Source: Candidatus Lachnoclostridium stercoripullorum (lineage in GTDB: Bacteria; Bacillota; Clostridia; Lachnospirales; Lachnospiraceae). Taken from it: a stretch of DNA of 33,035 nucleotides. The stretch covers positions 1 to 33,035 of the forward strand of contig DXEU01000071.1 of assembly GCA_019114845.1 (NCBI GenBank). The letters are read 5' to 3'. Below, piece after piece: positions 23,482-31,280 of the stretch. A model generated the notes under the pieces. It ran no database searches. It was not told the origin of the DNA and was given only the letters and a program-made list of their open reading frames with translations. The translations under genes were made by a program, and so were the position numbers. Every line of letters starts with the position of its first letter. Position 1 is the stretch's first letter.

Positions 23482-24360
23482 ATGAAAATCAGGCAGCTTT
23501 ATACCTTTAAAATCGTCTGCGAGGAGGAGAGCATCACCCGGGCCGCCGAGCGCCTCTCCACCACCCAGCCGGCCATATCCCGGACCATCAGCGAGCTGGA
23601 GGAGACGCTGGGCACCCAGCTCTTTGACCGCACATCCAGGAAGATTGTGCTCAATGAGGCGGGCCAGCTCTTCCTCTCCAAGGTGATCCCCCTCCTGGAG
23701 CTCTACGAGGACCTGGAAAAGGGACTTCCGGACTCCGACGTCCGCTACCAGCTGAGGATCGGGGCCACCCCCTCCCTGGCCGGCACCCTTCTCTTCCAGA
23801 TCCTGGAAAAATTCCGTTCCGGCCATGAGGACGTGCAGATCCGGGTCACCGTGGACAGCGAGCCGGTCCTGGAGCAGATGCTGCTCCAGCGCCAGATCGA
23901 TATGGCCCTCACGGAGGGGATGACGGATGACGAGCACTTCGTCAAGGTCCCCATCTCCTCCGAGCCGCTGGCCGTGCTCTGCTCCCCGGATTTCCCCGCG
24001 GCGGCGGCCGGGGAGATCTCCGCCCCGGACCTGGCCAGGCAGCCCCTCCTGCTGAAGGAGGATGCCAGCATGATCCGCCGTCTGGTGGACGCCGCCTTCC
24101 TGTTCTACGACATAGCGGTCTCCCCGTCCTGGACCAGCACCAGCTCCGCAGTGCTGCTGAAGGCCGCCCGGGAAGGCCTGGGGATCACCATTCTCCCCCG
24201 GGCTCTGGCCAGCCGGGATCTGGAGAACGGTTCCCTGACGGAGCTCTCCGTGCCGGACTTCAACCTGGACTGCACGACCCACGTGACCTTTCTCCAGGAC
24301 AAATATCAGTCCCCGGCCTTCCAGGCCTTCATGAACGTGATTCTCTTCTCTGTAACCTGA
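23482..24360 (+). CDS. LysR family transcriptional regulator
   Basis: The 292-residue regulator has an N-terminal winged HTH (MKIRQLYTFKIVCEEESITRAAERL..., with TTQPAISRTISELEETLGTQLF as the recognition region, residues 1-60) and a periplasmic-binding-fold effector domain. The ATG at 23482-23484 is 7 nt after GAGGAA; the ORF track start is 12 codons too early, though an ATG two codons upstream is possible. LysR proteins often control the divergent neighbour, here apbE, and themselves. The effector is unknown. A strong hairpin terminator follows 24 nt after the stop. Confidence 0.95.
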   Translation: MKIRQLYTFKIVCEEESITRAAERLSTTQPAISRTISELEETLGTQLFDRTSRKIVLNEAGQLFLSKVIPLLELYEDLEKGLPDSDVRYQLRIGATPSLAGTLLFQILEKFRSGHEDVQIRVTVDSEPVLEQMLLQRQIDMALTEGMTDDEHFVKVPISSEPLAVLCSPDFPAAAAGEISAPDLARQPLLLKEDASMIRRLVDAAFLFYDIAVSPSWTSTSSAVLLKAAREGLGITILPRALASRDLENGSLTELSVPDFNLDCTTHVTFLQDKYQSPAFQAFMNVILFSVT

Positions 24361-24384
24361 TTTTCTTCCCCGCAAATCAAATAA

Positions 24385-24426
24385 GGGAGTGCTGCAAAAC
24401 TCATCTCTCCATTTTGCAGCACTCCC
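24385..24426. terminator. Bidirectional terminator between LysR gene and aminotransferase
   Basis: GGGAGTGCTGCAAAA pairs with TTTTGCAGCACTCCC, a perfect 15-bp stem around a 12-nt loop. It sits between two convergent genes. The flanks are moderately T-rich when read in either direction (CTCTTC on +, TTATTTGATTT on -). Confidence 0.88.
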
Positions 24427-24432
24427 TCTTCA

Positions 24433-25761
24433 TCAGGCTTCTTCCTTCTTTGCCTCCGCCTTCTTGGGCGCCTTCTTCCTGTCCGCCATCAGTTTCTCCG
24501 TGCTCACCAGCTTTGTGCACAGGCACAGAAGCTCCGTGGCCAGCTCCAGATCATTTAAGGGCGGGTAGGAGGGCGCAATCCGGATATTGCTGTCGTGGGG
24601 ATCCTTTCCGTAGGGATAGGTGGCCCCCGCGGACGTCATCACCACTCCCGCCTTCTTGCAGCGGGCGACGATCTCCTTGGCACAGCCGTCCATGGCCTCG
24701 AAGGAGATGAAATATCCCCCCTTCGGCTTGGTCCAGTCGGCGATTCCCAGACCTCCCAGCTCCTGCTCCAGAATTCTCTCCACCGCCTCAAACTTGGGCC
24801 GCAGAATGTCGGCGTGCTTTCTCATGTGCTCCACCATGCCGTGGATATCCTTGAAAAAGCGCACATTTCTCAGCTGGTTCACCTTGTCGTGGCCGATGGT
24901 CTGCACGGACAGCTGCTTGCGGATGTCCTCCAGGTTGTTGGGGGACGCCGCCAGGGCGGCGATTCCGGAGCCGGGGAAGCAGATCTTGGACGTGGACGCA
25001 AACTTGTACGCCAGGTCCGGGTTGCCGGCCCGCTTGCACTCCGCCAGAATCTCAATCAGGTGGTCCTGGTCATTGTCGTACAGGTGATGGATGGTGTAGG
25101 CGTTGTCCCAGTAGATGCGGAAATCCTGGGCTGCCGGCTTCAGTCTGGCAAACCGTCTCACCGTCTCATCCGAGTAGGAATATCCCTGGGGATTGGAGTA
25201 CTTGGGCACGCACCAGATTCCCTTGATGGAATCGTCGCCCGCCACCAGCTCCTCCACCATATCCATATCCGGTCCCTGGGGAGTCATGGGCACATTGATC
25301 ATCTCTATTCCAAAATACTCCGTGATGGCGAAATGGCGGTCATAGCCGGGAACGGGACACAGGAACTTTACCTTGTCCAGTTTGCCCCAGGGCGTGCTGC
25401 CCATGACGCCGTTGGTGATGGAGCGGGCGACCGTGTCGTACATCACGTTCAGGCTGGAGTTTCCATAGATAATCACGTTGGCGGGAGCCACCTCCATCAT
25501 GTCGGCGATCAGCTCCTTCACCTCGCTGATTCCCTCCAGGCAGCCGTAATTGCGGCAATCCGTGCCGTCCTCACAGGTGAGATCGTCGTGGCTGCTGAGC
25601 ACGTCCATCATTCCCATGGACAGATCCAGCTGCGCCAGGCTCGGCTTTCCCCTGGACATATCCAGCTTCAAGTCCCTTCCCTGCATCTCCCTATACTGGG
25701 CTGACAGCTCGTCATGAAGCGCTCTCAGCTCCTCCATTGTCATTTCAGCATACGGTTTCAT
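24433..25761 (-). CDS. Aspartate aminotransferase (fold type I PLP enzyme)
   Basis: This PLP enzyme interconverts aspartate and 2-oxoglutarate with oxaloacetate and glutamate, by assignment to the AspAT subgroup with the DMSRGKPS N-terminal motif. The 442-residue product has YGNSSLNVMYD, KYSNPQGYSYS, the PLP-binding Asp in YWDNAYTIHH (Asp219) and the Schiff-base lysine in FASTSKICFPGSG (Lys259). The C-terminal NIRIAPSYPPLNDLELA is also typical. The last 17 residues are a lysine- and alanine-rich tail, unusual for an enzyme terminus. The ATG follows AGGAGAG. A -35/-10 pair (25831-25859) precedes it. Substrate specificity other than aspartate is possible. Confidence 0.9.
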   Translation of the reverse strand: MKPYAEMTMEELRALHDELSAQYREMQGRDLKLDMSRGKPSLAQLDLSMGMMDVLSSHDDLTCEDGTDCRNYGCLEGISEVKELIADMMEVAPANVIIYGNSSLNVMYDTVARSITNGVMGSTPWGKLDKVKFLCPVPGYDRHFAITEYFGIEMINVPMTPQGPDMDMVEELVAGDDSIKGIWCVPKYSNPQGYSYSDETVRRFARLKPAAQDFRIYWDNAYTIHHLYDNDQDHLIEILAECKRAGNPDLAYKFASTSKICFPGSGIAALAASPNNLEDIRKQLSVQTIGHDKVNQLRNVRFFKDIHGMVEHMRKHADILRPKFEAVERILEQELGGLGIADWTKPKGGYFISFEAMDGCAKEIVARCKKAGVVMTSAGATYPYGKDPHDSNIRIAPSYPPLNDLELATELLCLCTKLVSTEKLMADRKKAPKKAEAKKEEA

Positions 25762-25830
25762 TGTTCACTCTCCTAGTCTTCCTGTTATCATCTGCAGAAT
25801 CCTGCATCTTCCTTAAAATGCAACGCTACC

Positions 25831-25859
25831 ATTATCCACCAAAACTTCTGATTGCGCAA
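25831..25859 (-). promoter_or_regulatory. Candidate aminotransferase promoter
   Basis: On the - strand TTGCGC, a 17-nt spacer and GATAAT lie about 70 nt before the aminotransferase start. Confidence 0.55.
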
Positions 25860-25901
25860 GCACTTTTTCATCGGAAGTACCCCGAGGCCCTCCCCTTTTC
25901 C

Positions 25902-25930
25902 TTGACATCCCCTCCGCCAGACACTAAAAT
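25902..25930 (+). promoter_or_regulatory. Strong promoter for the NYN-domain gene
   Basis: TTGACA, a 17-nt spacer and TAAAAT give a near-consensus sigma-A promoter about 58 nt before the start codon. The rest of the 227-bp gap 25762-25988 holds only this and the divergent aminotransferase promoter. Confidence 0.85.
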
Positions 25931-25988
25931 AGATATGTTATACATTACAAATCCTGATCCCTGCCCCGGCATATCAGGGGAGAGGATC

Positions 25989-26519
25989 GTGAATCACAAC
26001 ATGGAAGATTATCTGCTGGTAGACGGATACAATATCATATTTGCCTGGCCGGAGCTCAAAAGTCTGGCGGAGACCAACCTGGATTCCGCCCGCATCCGCC
26101 TGCAGGATATTCTCTGCAACTATCAGGGCTTTAAAAAGTGCCGGGTGATCCTGGTGTTCGACGGCTACAAAGTGAAGGGAAACCCCGGGGAGGTGCTCAA
26201 GTACCACAACATCCACGTCATCTTCACCAAGGAGGCGGAGACCGCGGACCAGTACATTGAAAAGGTGACCCAGGAGATCGGCCGCACCCACCATGTGCGG
26301 GTGGCCACCTCCGACCGCCTGGAGCAGGTGATCATCCTGGGAAAGGGAGCTGTCCGCATGTCCGCCAGGGACCTCTTCAAGGAGATCAGCGAGACCAACG
26401 ACGAGATCCACAAGCAGCACCTGGAGCGGATCCCCTCCAAAAAGAACCGGCTCTTCGACAACGTGGACGCCGACCTGTTCCAGTACTTGGAAGATATACG
26501 GCTGAACAGAAAAAAGTAA
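25989..26519 (+). CDS. YacP/Rae1-like NYN-domain ribonuclease
   Basis: The 176-residue product is a NYN (PIN-like) domain protein related to YacP. B. subtilis Rae1 (YacP) is a ribosome-associated endoribonuclease that cuts mRNA in the A site. Motifs are LLVDGYNIIFAW at the N-terminus (first acidic residue), VILVFDGYKVKG, FTKEAETADQYIEK and VATSDRLEQVIILGKGA, which together give the acidic active site. The ORF track starts 84 codons too early through the promoter. I choose the GTG at 25989 because GGGGAG lies 6 nt upstream; an ATG at 26001 is the alternative. It is driven by the promoter at 25902-25930. Confidence 0.9.
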   Translation: MNHNMEDYLLVDGYNIIFAWPELKSLAETNLDSARIRLQDILCNYQGFKKCRVILVFDGYKVKGNPGEVLKYHNIHVIFTKEAETADQYIEKVTQEIGRTHHVRVATSDRLEQVIILGKGAVRMSARDLFKEISETNDEIHKQHLERIPSKKNRLFDNVDADLFQYLEDIRLNRKK

Positions 26520-26565
26520 GAATTCTTTAAGCCTTCTGCTACTATCTCTTTCCCCCTTTATCTGA

Positions 26566-26598
26566 TATACTGTCCCCGTCAGCAGGAAATGTTCCTGC
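26566..26598 (+). promoter_or_regulatory. Possible -10 box and leader hairpin of the wall-binding protein gene
   Basis: TATACT (26566-26571) preceded by TGA could be a -10 box, but I see no convincing -35. Just downstream GCAGGAA-ATG-TTCCTGC (26582-26598) forms a perfect 7-bp hairpin that would lie at the 5' end of the transcript. Confidence 0.35.
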
Positions 26599-26628
26599 CG
26601 GCCATTACCCCTAAGGAGGACATATACT

Positions 26629-27513
26629 ATGACTAAGAAGACAACGAGATCTATTCTGGCCGTTCTCGCAGCAGCGGCCGTTATCACCGCCGGAGGAGCT
26701 TTCTCCTCCATGGCTGAGCCCGCCTCTGACTTAAAGATCTGGGGGCCGGTGAGCGAGGTGACCGACTCCAGCCTGGTCATCGACAATCAGAATTCCAATT
26801 CCTACGCCGGGGATGTGGTGATCCACATTTCCGAGGAGACCCTGATTCTGGACGGCACCAGCGGCATGCCGGCATCTGTGGAGGAGGGCGAGACGGTGTA
26901 CGCCTACATCAGCCCGGCCATGACCATGAGCCTGCCGCCGCAGACCACGGCGGACATGATTCTCACCGACCTGCCCGCCGACTACAAGGCCCCGGACTAT
27001 ATTGAAGTGCAGTCCATGGAGGCAGTGGACGGAGGATACCGCCTCACGGCGGCGGACGGACTGACCTTCCAGGTGCCCGCCGACTGCCCCATTCTTCCCT
27101 ACCTCACCAGAAATATGCTGTACCTGGAGAACCTCTATCCCGGCGCCCGCTGCCTGGTGTGGTCCGACGGCAGCACCGCCTCCAAGATCATGATGTTCCA
27201 GCCCTACGGGCCTGAGGAGGCGGGAAGCGAGGACACGGTTCAGCCCTACGAGCAGCAGACCGGCTGGGTTCTCACCGAGGGCGAGGCCGGAACGGCGGAT
27301 GCCCGCTGGATCTACTACAACCAGGACGGATCCCTGGCCAAGGGATGGGTGGAGGACAGCGGAAAATGGTACTTCCTCAACCTGGAGACCGGCGTGATGG
27401 AGAGAAGCTGCTTCATCCAGGTGGACGGCAAGACCTACTACATGCAGGAGGACGGCTCCATGCTGACGGAGGCGAAGACCTTCACCCCCGCCGCCGACGG
27501 CTCCCTCTCCTGA
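26629..27513 (+). CDS. Exported protein with cell-wall-binding repeats
   Basis: The 294-residue product has a Sec signal peptide (about 1-29, ending near SSMA). A first domain (about 33-200) starts KIWGPVSEVTDSSLVIDN and has no function I recognise. A linker follows, then C-terminal choline/glucan-binding type repeats: WIYYNQDGSLAKGWVEDSGK, WYFLNLETGVM and KTYYMQEDGSML. These aromatic repeats bind wall polymers, so the protein is probably exported and held at the surface. The ATG follows AAGGAGG. There is no sortase motif. A terminator follows 36 nt after the stop. The N-terminal domain may bind a ligand or act as an inhibitor, but that is a guess. Confidence 0.82.
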   Translation: MTKKTTRSILAVLAAAAVITAGGAFSSMAEPASDLKIWGPVSEVTDSSLVIDNQNSNSYAGDVVIHISEETLILDGTSGMPASVEEGETVYAYISPAMTMSLPPQTTADMILTDLPADYKAPDYIEVQSMEAVDGGYRLTAADGLTFQVPADCPILPYLTRNMLYLENLYPGARCLVWSDGSTASKIMMFQPYGPEEAGSEDTVQPYEQQTGWVLTEGEAGTADARWIYYNQDGSLAKGWVEDSGKWYFLNLETGVMERSCFIQVDGKTYYMQEDGSMLTEAKTFTPAADGSLS

Positions 27514-27549
27514 TGCATCATTCTGAATGATTCGATCCCAGAACGTCAA

Positions 27550-27588
27550 AGGGCGTGCAGCGAGGAAACTGCTGCACGCCCTATCTGT
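27550..27588 (+). terminator. Terminator between wall-binding gene and tyrS
   Basis: AGGGCGTGCAGC pairs with GCTGCACGCCCT, a perfect 12-bp stem with a 9-nt loop, followed on + by ATCTGTTTTATTT. It lies between convergent genes; in the - direction only a short TTTGA follows, so it favours the + gene but may serve both. Confidence 0.9.
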
Positions 27589-27589
27589 T

Positions 27590-28816
27590 TTATTTCACCA
27601 CAATCTTCATGAAGTTCTTCTTGCCCCTCTTCACGATGATTCCATCGCTTCCGATCTGGTCCTTGGTGAACTCCGCCTTGATATCCTTCACCTGGGTTCC
27701 GTCCACGGACACGCCGCCCTGCTCCACATTTCTCCTGGCGTCGGAGCGGGAAGTGCACAGGCCGGACTTCTGCATGATGGCCAGCAGGCCGATCTTTCCG
27801 TCCTCAAAATCCTCATCCGTCAGCTCATAGCAGGGCATGTTGGCGGAATCGCCGGAGCCGCCGAAGAGAGCCTTGGAGGCTTCCTCCGCCTTCTTGGCCT
27901 CCTCCTCGCCGTGAACCAGGTTGGTGAGCTCGTAGGCCAGGATCTCCTTCGCCCTGTTCAACTGGCTGCCCTCCCACTTGTCCATCTCGTCGATCTGCTC
28001 CAGGGGAAGGAATGTGAGCATCCGCAGGCATTTGAGCACGTCGGCGTCGGCCACATTTCTCCAGTACTGGTAGAACTCGAAGGGAGAGGTCTTGTTGGGA
28101 TCCAGCCACACGGCGCCGGACTGGGTCTTGCCCATCTTCTTGCCCTCGGAGTTCAAGAGCAGGGTGATGGTCATGGCGTGGGCATCCTTGCCCAGCTTTC
28201 TGCGGATCAGCTCCGTGCCGCCCAGCATGTTGCTCCACTGGTCGTCGCCGCCGAACTGCATGTTGCAGCCGTATTTCTGGAACAGCATATAGAAGTCGTA
28301 GCTCTGCATGATCATGTAGTTGAACTCCAGGAAGCTGAGTCCCTTCTCCATTCTCTGCTTGTAGCACTCCGCCCGCAGCATGTTGTTGACGCTGAAGCAG
28401 GCTCCCACCTCCCGAAGAAGGTCGATGTAGTTTAACTTGGTCAGCCACTCGGCGTTGTTGACCATCAGGGCCTTTCCGTCGGAGAAATCGATGAAGCGGC
28501 TCATCTGCTTTTTGAAGCACTCGCAGTTGTGCTCGATGGTCTCCACCGTCATCATCTGTCTCATGTCGGTCCGGCCGGAGGGATCTCCGATCATGCCGGT
28601 ACCGCCGCCGATGAGGGCGATGGGCTTGTTTCCGGCCATCTGCAGCCGCTTCATCAGGCACAGGGCCATGAAATGTCCCACATGGAGGCTGTCCGCCGTG
28701 GGGTCAAAGCCGATGTAAAAGGTGGCCTGTCCATTGTTCACCATCTTTTTGATCTCTTCCTCGTTGGTCACCTGGGCGATCAGGCCGCGGGCCACTAACT
28801 CTTCATAAATCTGCAT
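27590..28816 (-). CDS. tyrS: Tyrosyl-tRNA synthetase
   Basis: TyrRS charges tRNA-Tyr. The 408-residue product is a class I synthetase with YIGFDPTADSLHVGHF (HIGH-type motif HVGH), GDPSGRTDMR, tyrosine-pocket segments such as FGGDDQWSNMLGGTELIRR, and the KMSKS-type loop KMGKTQSGAVW. A C-terminal S4 RNA-binding domain follows (SRSDARRNVEQGGVSVDG). The ATG lies 9 nt after AAGGAG. Expression is controlled by a tyrosine T-box leader (28841-29149), which fits the enzyme. Flanking genes look unrelated. Confidence 0.98.
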   Translation of the reverse strand: MQIYEELVARGLIAQVTNEEEIKKMVNNGQATFYIGFDPTADSLHVGHFMALCLMKRLQMAGNKPIALIGGGTGMIGDPSGRTDMRQMMTVETIEHNCECFKKQMSRFIDFSDGKALMVNNAEWLTKLNYIDLLREVGACFSVNNMLRAECYKQRMEKGLSFLEFNYMIMQSYDFYMLFQKYGCNMQFGGDDQWSNMLGGTELIRRKLGKDAHAMTITLLLNSEGKKMGKTQSGAVWLDPNKTSPFEFYQYWRNVADADVLKCLRMLTFLPLEQIDEMDKWEGSQLNRAKEILAYELTNLVHGEEEAKKAEEASKALFGGSGDSANMPCYELTDEDFEDGKIGLLAIMQKSGLCTSRSDARRNVEQGGVSVDGTQVKDIKAEFTKDQIGSDGIIVKRGKKNFMKIVVK

Positions 28817-28840
28817 GTTTCTAATCTCCTTTTCAGCAAA

Positions 28841-28878
28841 ATATAAAAGGCAGCTGCGTCCAAAAGGACGAGGCTGCC
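28841..28878 (-). terminator. T-box regulated terminator of tyrS
   Basis: On the - strand GGCAGCCTCGTCC and GGACGCAGCTGCC form a stem with a 2-nt internal mismatch and a TTTT loop, followed by TTTTATAT. It is the terminator that competes with the T-box antiterminator. Confidence 0.92.
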
Positions 28879-29149
28879 GCTCGTGTTACCACCTTTATTC
28901 ACAGACGGCTCGCACCGCCTGTCTCATGGAGTACTGACATACTCCGGCGGGAAATAACGTCCGCCGCCCCGTCGCCGCCTACTGAGACCGACCGCCGCCG
29001 CAGGAATCTGCCACCGCTGGTCCGTTGGGGGCGCTGCTCCGGGATGTATTCGTCCCCAGGGGGTGCGCGCGCCTCTCATCTCCCGGCTGCTTTCTGTCCG
29101 CCCGTTCCCGGAACTACTTGTTCCCTTCTCTGCATTTGCCTGTGAAATT
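28841..29149 (-). promoter_or_regulatory. Tyrosine T-box riboswitch leader of tyrS
   Basis: The tyrS leader has the conserved T-box AAAGGTGGTAACACGAGC (28879-28896, - strand) containing UGGU for the tRNA acceptor end. It precedes the terminator. A stem III-type hairpin GGAGTA/TACTCC lies upstream. Stem I shows GACGAATACATCCC, in which TAC (29046-29048) is a tyrosine codon in specifier position followed by A. Uncharged tRNA-Tyr would stabilise the antiterminator and raise tyrS expression. The leader is about 330 nt from promoter to ATG. The exact pairing of stem I was not folded by computer. Confidence 0.93.
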
Positions 29150-29155
29150 GTCTGT

Positions 29156-29185
29156 ATTATAAGCGCTTTTCCGCCCCTTTGTCAA
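29156..29185 (-). promoter_or_regulatory. Consensus promoter of the tyrS T-box transcript
   Basis: On the - strand TTGACA, an 18-nt spacer and TATAAT are both perfect consensus hexamers. It lies 8 nt beyond the stop of the upstream transporter gene. Strong initiation with control by attenuation is typical for T-box operons. Confidence 0.93.
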
Positions 29186-29193
29186 CACCCCAT

Positions 29194-30096
29194 TTACAAT
29201 TTTGACTGATAGACCGTCAGCAGCAGCACGGTTCCCAAAATCAGCCCGAATCCCAGAAGATCCATCCCGGTGAAGGACGTCCCCAGCCACAGAAAGGAGA
29301 TGATCACCGCCGACACCGGCTCCGTGCTGGCGTACAGGCTGCCCTTGAAGGGGCCGATGATGGACACGCCTCCCAGGTACAGGCCGAAGGCCACCGCCGT
29401 CCCGATCACCGTCACCCCGGCCAGGGCCAAAATCAGCCCCGCATCCCACGCCATCTCATATCTCCAGGGCCTCACCGCCGCAGTCATCACAATCCCCGCC
29501 AGGAACATCCCGAACCCCAGCACCTGGCAGACGCCGTAGCGCTTCATCAGATCTCCCGGAATCATGTTGTAGAGCACTCCCCCGAAGGCCGCCAGCAGGC
29601 CGAAGAACAGCGCCTTGGGCGTGAGCGTCAGCTCCCGGAAATTTCCGTGGGTCCCCAGGATGAACGTCCCGGCCAGGCACAGGACGATGGCGAGCCCCTC
29701 CACCGGGGACGGCATCCTCCTCTCCTGGGCGCAGACGATCAGCAGGATGAACACGGGAAACATGTACTGGAGCACCGTGGCCGTGCCCGCGTTGGAGTAC
29801 TGGATGGCCGCGTAATATGGATACTGGGCCATGAGAATCCCCGCCAGGGCGAACACGACCAGGTGGATCCGGTCTCTCCTGCTGTGAAAGATCTTGAGAT
29901 TTCCCTTTCCGCTGCGGATAAAGCCCGCCGCCATGAGCAGGATTCCCGCCCCGATCAATCGCAGGGCCACCAGCCACTCCGCCGTGGCCCCCTTCTCCTG
30001 AAACAAAAATTGTCCGCAGCAGCCGGAAAATCCCCAGCAGATTCCCCCGGCGATGGTCATCAGGCTGCCGATGCGCATCCGTTCTCCCTGACTCAT
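29194..30096 (-). CDS. EamA-family DMT transporter
   Basis: This 300-residue membrane protein has about ten hydrophobic helices in two EamA halves (SLMTIAGGICWGFSGCCGQF opening the first; GLLAAFGGVLYNMIPGDL opening the second; GTAVAFGLYLGGVSIIGP). EamA transporters export amino acids and other metabolites; the substrate is unknown. The ORF track adds 14 codons; the ATG at 30094-30096 follows AGGAGGAG and fits the family. It is divergent from aroF and shares a symmetric promoter with it, which could hint at export of aromatic compounds; that link is speculative. Confidence 0.9.
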   Translation of the reverse strand: MSQGERMRIGSLMTIAGGICWGFSGCCGQFLFQEKGATAEWLVALRLIGAGILLMAAGFIRSGKGNLKIFHSRRDRIHLVVFALAGILMAQYPYYAAIQYSNAGTATVLQYMFPVFILLIVCAQERRMPSPVEGLAIVLCLAGTFILGTHGNFRELTLTPKALFFGLLAAFGGVLYNMIPGDLMKRYGVCQVLGFGMFLAGIVMTAAVRPWRYEMAWDAGLILALAGVTVIGTAVAFGLYLGGVSIIGPFKGSLYASTEPVSAVIISFLWLGTSFTGMDLLGFGLILGTVLLLTVYQSKL

Positions 30097-30125
30097 AGTT
30101 CTCCTCCTCTGGCCGCAAAAAGCTT

Positions 30126-30154
30126 TTGACCGCGGCATTGTTTTATATTATAAT
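30126..30154 (+). promoter_or_regulatory. aroF promoter (symmetric divergent pair)
   Basis: TTGACC, a 17-nt spacer and TATAAT lie about 86 nt before the aroF ATG. The -10 box overlaps that of the opposite promoter in the palindrome ATTATAAT (30147-30154). Confidence 0.85.
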
Positions 30155-30175
30155 GAAAAATTAGAGGCTGGTCAA
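30147..30175 (-). promoter_or_regulatory. EamA transporter promoter (symmetric divergent pair)
   Basis: On the - strand TTGACC, a 17-nt spacer and TATAAT repeat exactly the hexamers and spacing of the aroF promoter. The -10 lies about 51 nt before the transporter ATG. Confidence 0.85.
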
Positions 30176-30240
30176 TTTGTTCATAAACGGTTAGAAAAAT
30201 TATGCAAAATTTACCCGCACCGGCCAATGGAGGAGTACCA

Positions 30241-31272
30241 ATGAGTTTCGAGTTTGTACAGAAGCTGCCCACACCGGCGGAGATCAAGGACATGTTTCCC
30301 CTTCCCGCCCGCCTGGCAGCCATAAAAGCAGAGAGAGATCGGGAGATCCAGAAAATTTTCACCGGGGAGAGCGACAAATTCCTGGTGATCATCGGCCCCT
30401 GCTCCGCAGACAATGAGGACGCAGTCCTGGACTACACCACCCGCCTGGCGAAGGTGCAGGAGAAAGTGGCGGACCGCCTGCTCCTGATCCCCAGAGTCTA
30501 CACCAACAAGCCCCGCACCAACGGCCTGGGCTACAAGGGCATGCTCCATCAGCCCGACCCGGAAAAGCAGCCCAGCGTCTCCGAGGGGCTGCACGCCATC
30601 CGCCATCTCCACATGAAAGTGCTGGATGAGACGGGATTTTCCACCGCCGACGAGATGCTGTACCCGGAGAACGTCAGCTATCTAAACGACATCATGTCCT
30701 ACATCGCCGTGGGCGCCCGCTCCGTGGAGAATCAGCAGCACCGCCTGGTGAGCAGCGGCTGCGATGTCCCCGTGGGCATGAAGAACCCCACCAGCGGGGA
30801 TCTCTCCGTGATGCTGAATGCGGTGGTGGCCGCCCAGACCGGCCATGAATTTATCATGCGGGAGTGGGAGGTAAAGACCCACGGCAATCCCCTGACCCAC
30901 ACCATTCTCAGGGGCGCTGTGAGCAAGCACGGCCAGTGTCTGCCCAACTACCACTACGAGGACCTGATCCTCCTGTACCGCCTCTACCAGGAGCGGGATG
31001 TGAAGAACCGTGCCTGCATCGTGGATGCCAACCACTCCAACTCCAACAAGCAGTACATGGAGCAGGTCCGCATCGTGAAGGAGGTGCTCCACAGCCGCCG
31101 CCATTCTGACCAGATCCGTGAGATGGTCAAGGGCGTGATGATCGAGAGCTACATCGAGCCCGGCTCCCAGAAGGTGGGCGAGCACTGCTACGGCAAATCC
31201 ATCACCGACCCCTGCCTGGGTTGGGAGGATTCCGAGCGCCTGCTGTACGAGATCGCCGAGGGGCTGGAGTGA
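30241..31272 (+). CDS. aroF: 3-deoxy-7-phosphoheptulonate (DAHP) synthase, type I
   Basis: DAHP synthase joins phosphoenolpyruvate and erythrose 4-phosphate, the first step of the shikimate pathway. The 343-residue length fits the AroF/G/H class. Motifs are VIIGPCSADNEDA, the substrate-binding KPRTNGLGYKG, GARSVENQQHR, KNPTSGD, DANHSNSNKQ (metal/PEP region) and GVMIESYIEPGSQ. Which aromatic amino acid inhibits it cannot be told. The ATG at 30241 follows GGAGGAG; the ORF track start is 13 codons early. No clear terminator follows directly; a hairpin inside the next gene may end part of the transcripts. Confidence 0.96.
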   Translation: MSFEFVQKLPTPAEIKDMFPLPARLAAIKAERDREIQKIFTGESDKFLVIIGPCSADNEDAVLDYTTRLAKVQEKVADRLLLIPRVYTNKPRTNGLGYKGMLHQPDPEKQPSVSEGLHAIRHLHMKVLDETGFSTADEMLYPENVSYLNDIMSYIAVGARSVENQQHRLVSSGCDVPVGMKNPTSGDLSVMLNAVVAAQTGHEFIMREWEVKTHGNPLTHTILRGAVSKHGQCLPNYHYEDLILLYRLYQERDVKNRACIVDANHSNSNKQYMEQVRIVKEVLHSRRHSDQIREMVKGVMIESYIEPGSQKVGEHCYGKSITDPCLGWEDSERLLYEIAEGLE

Positions 31273-31280
31273 GGGGCGCC

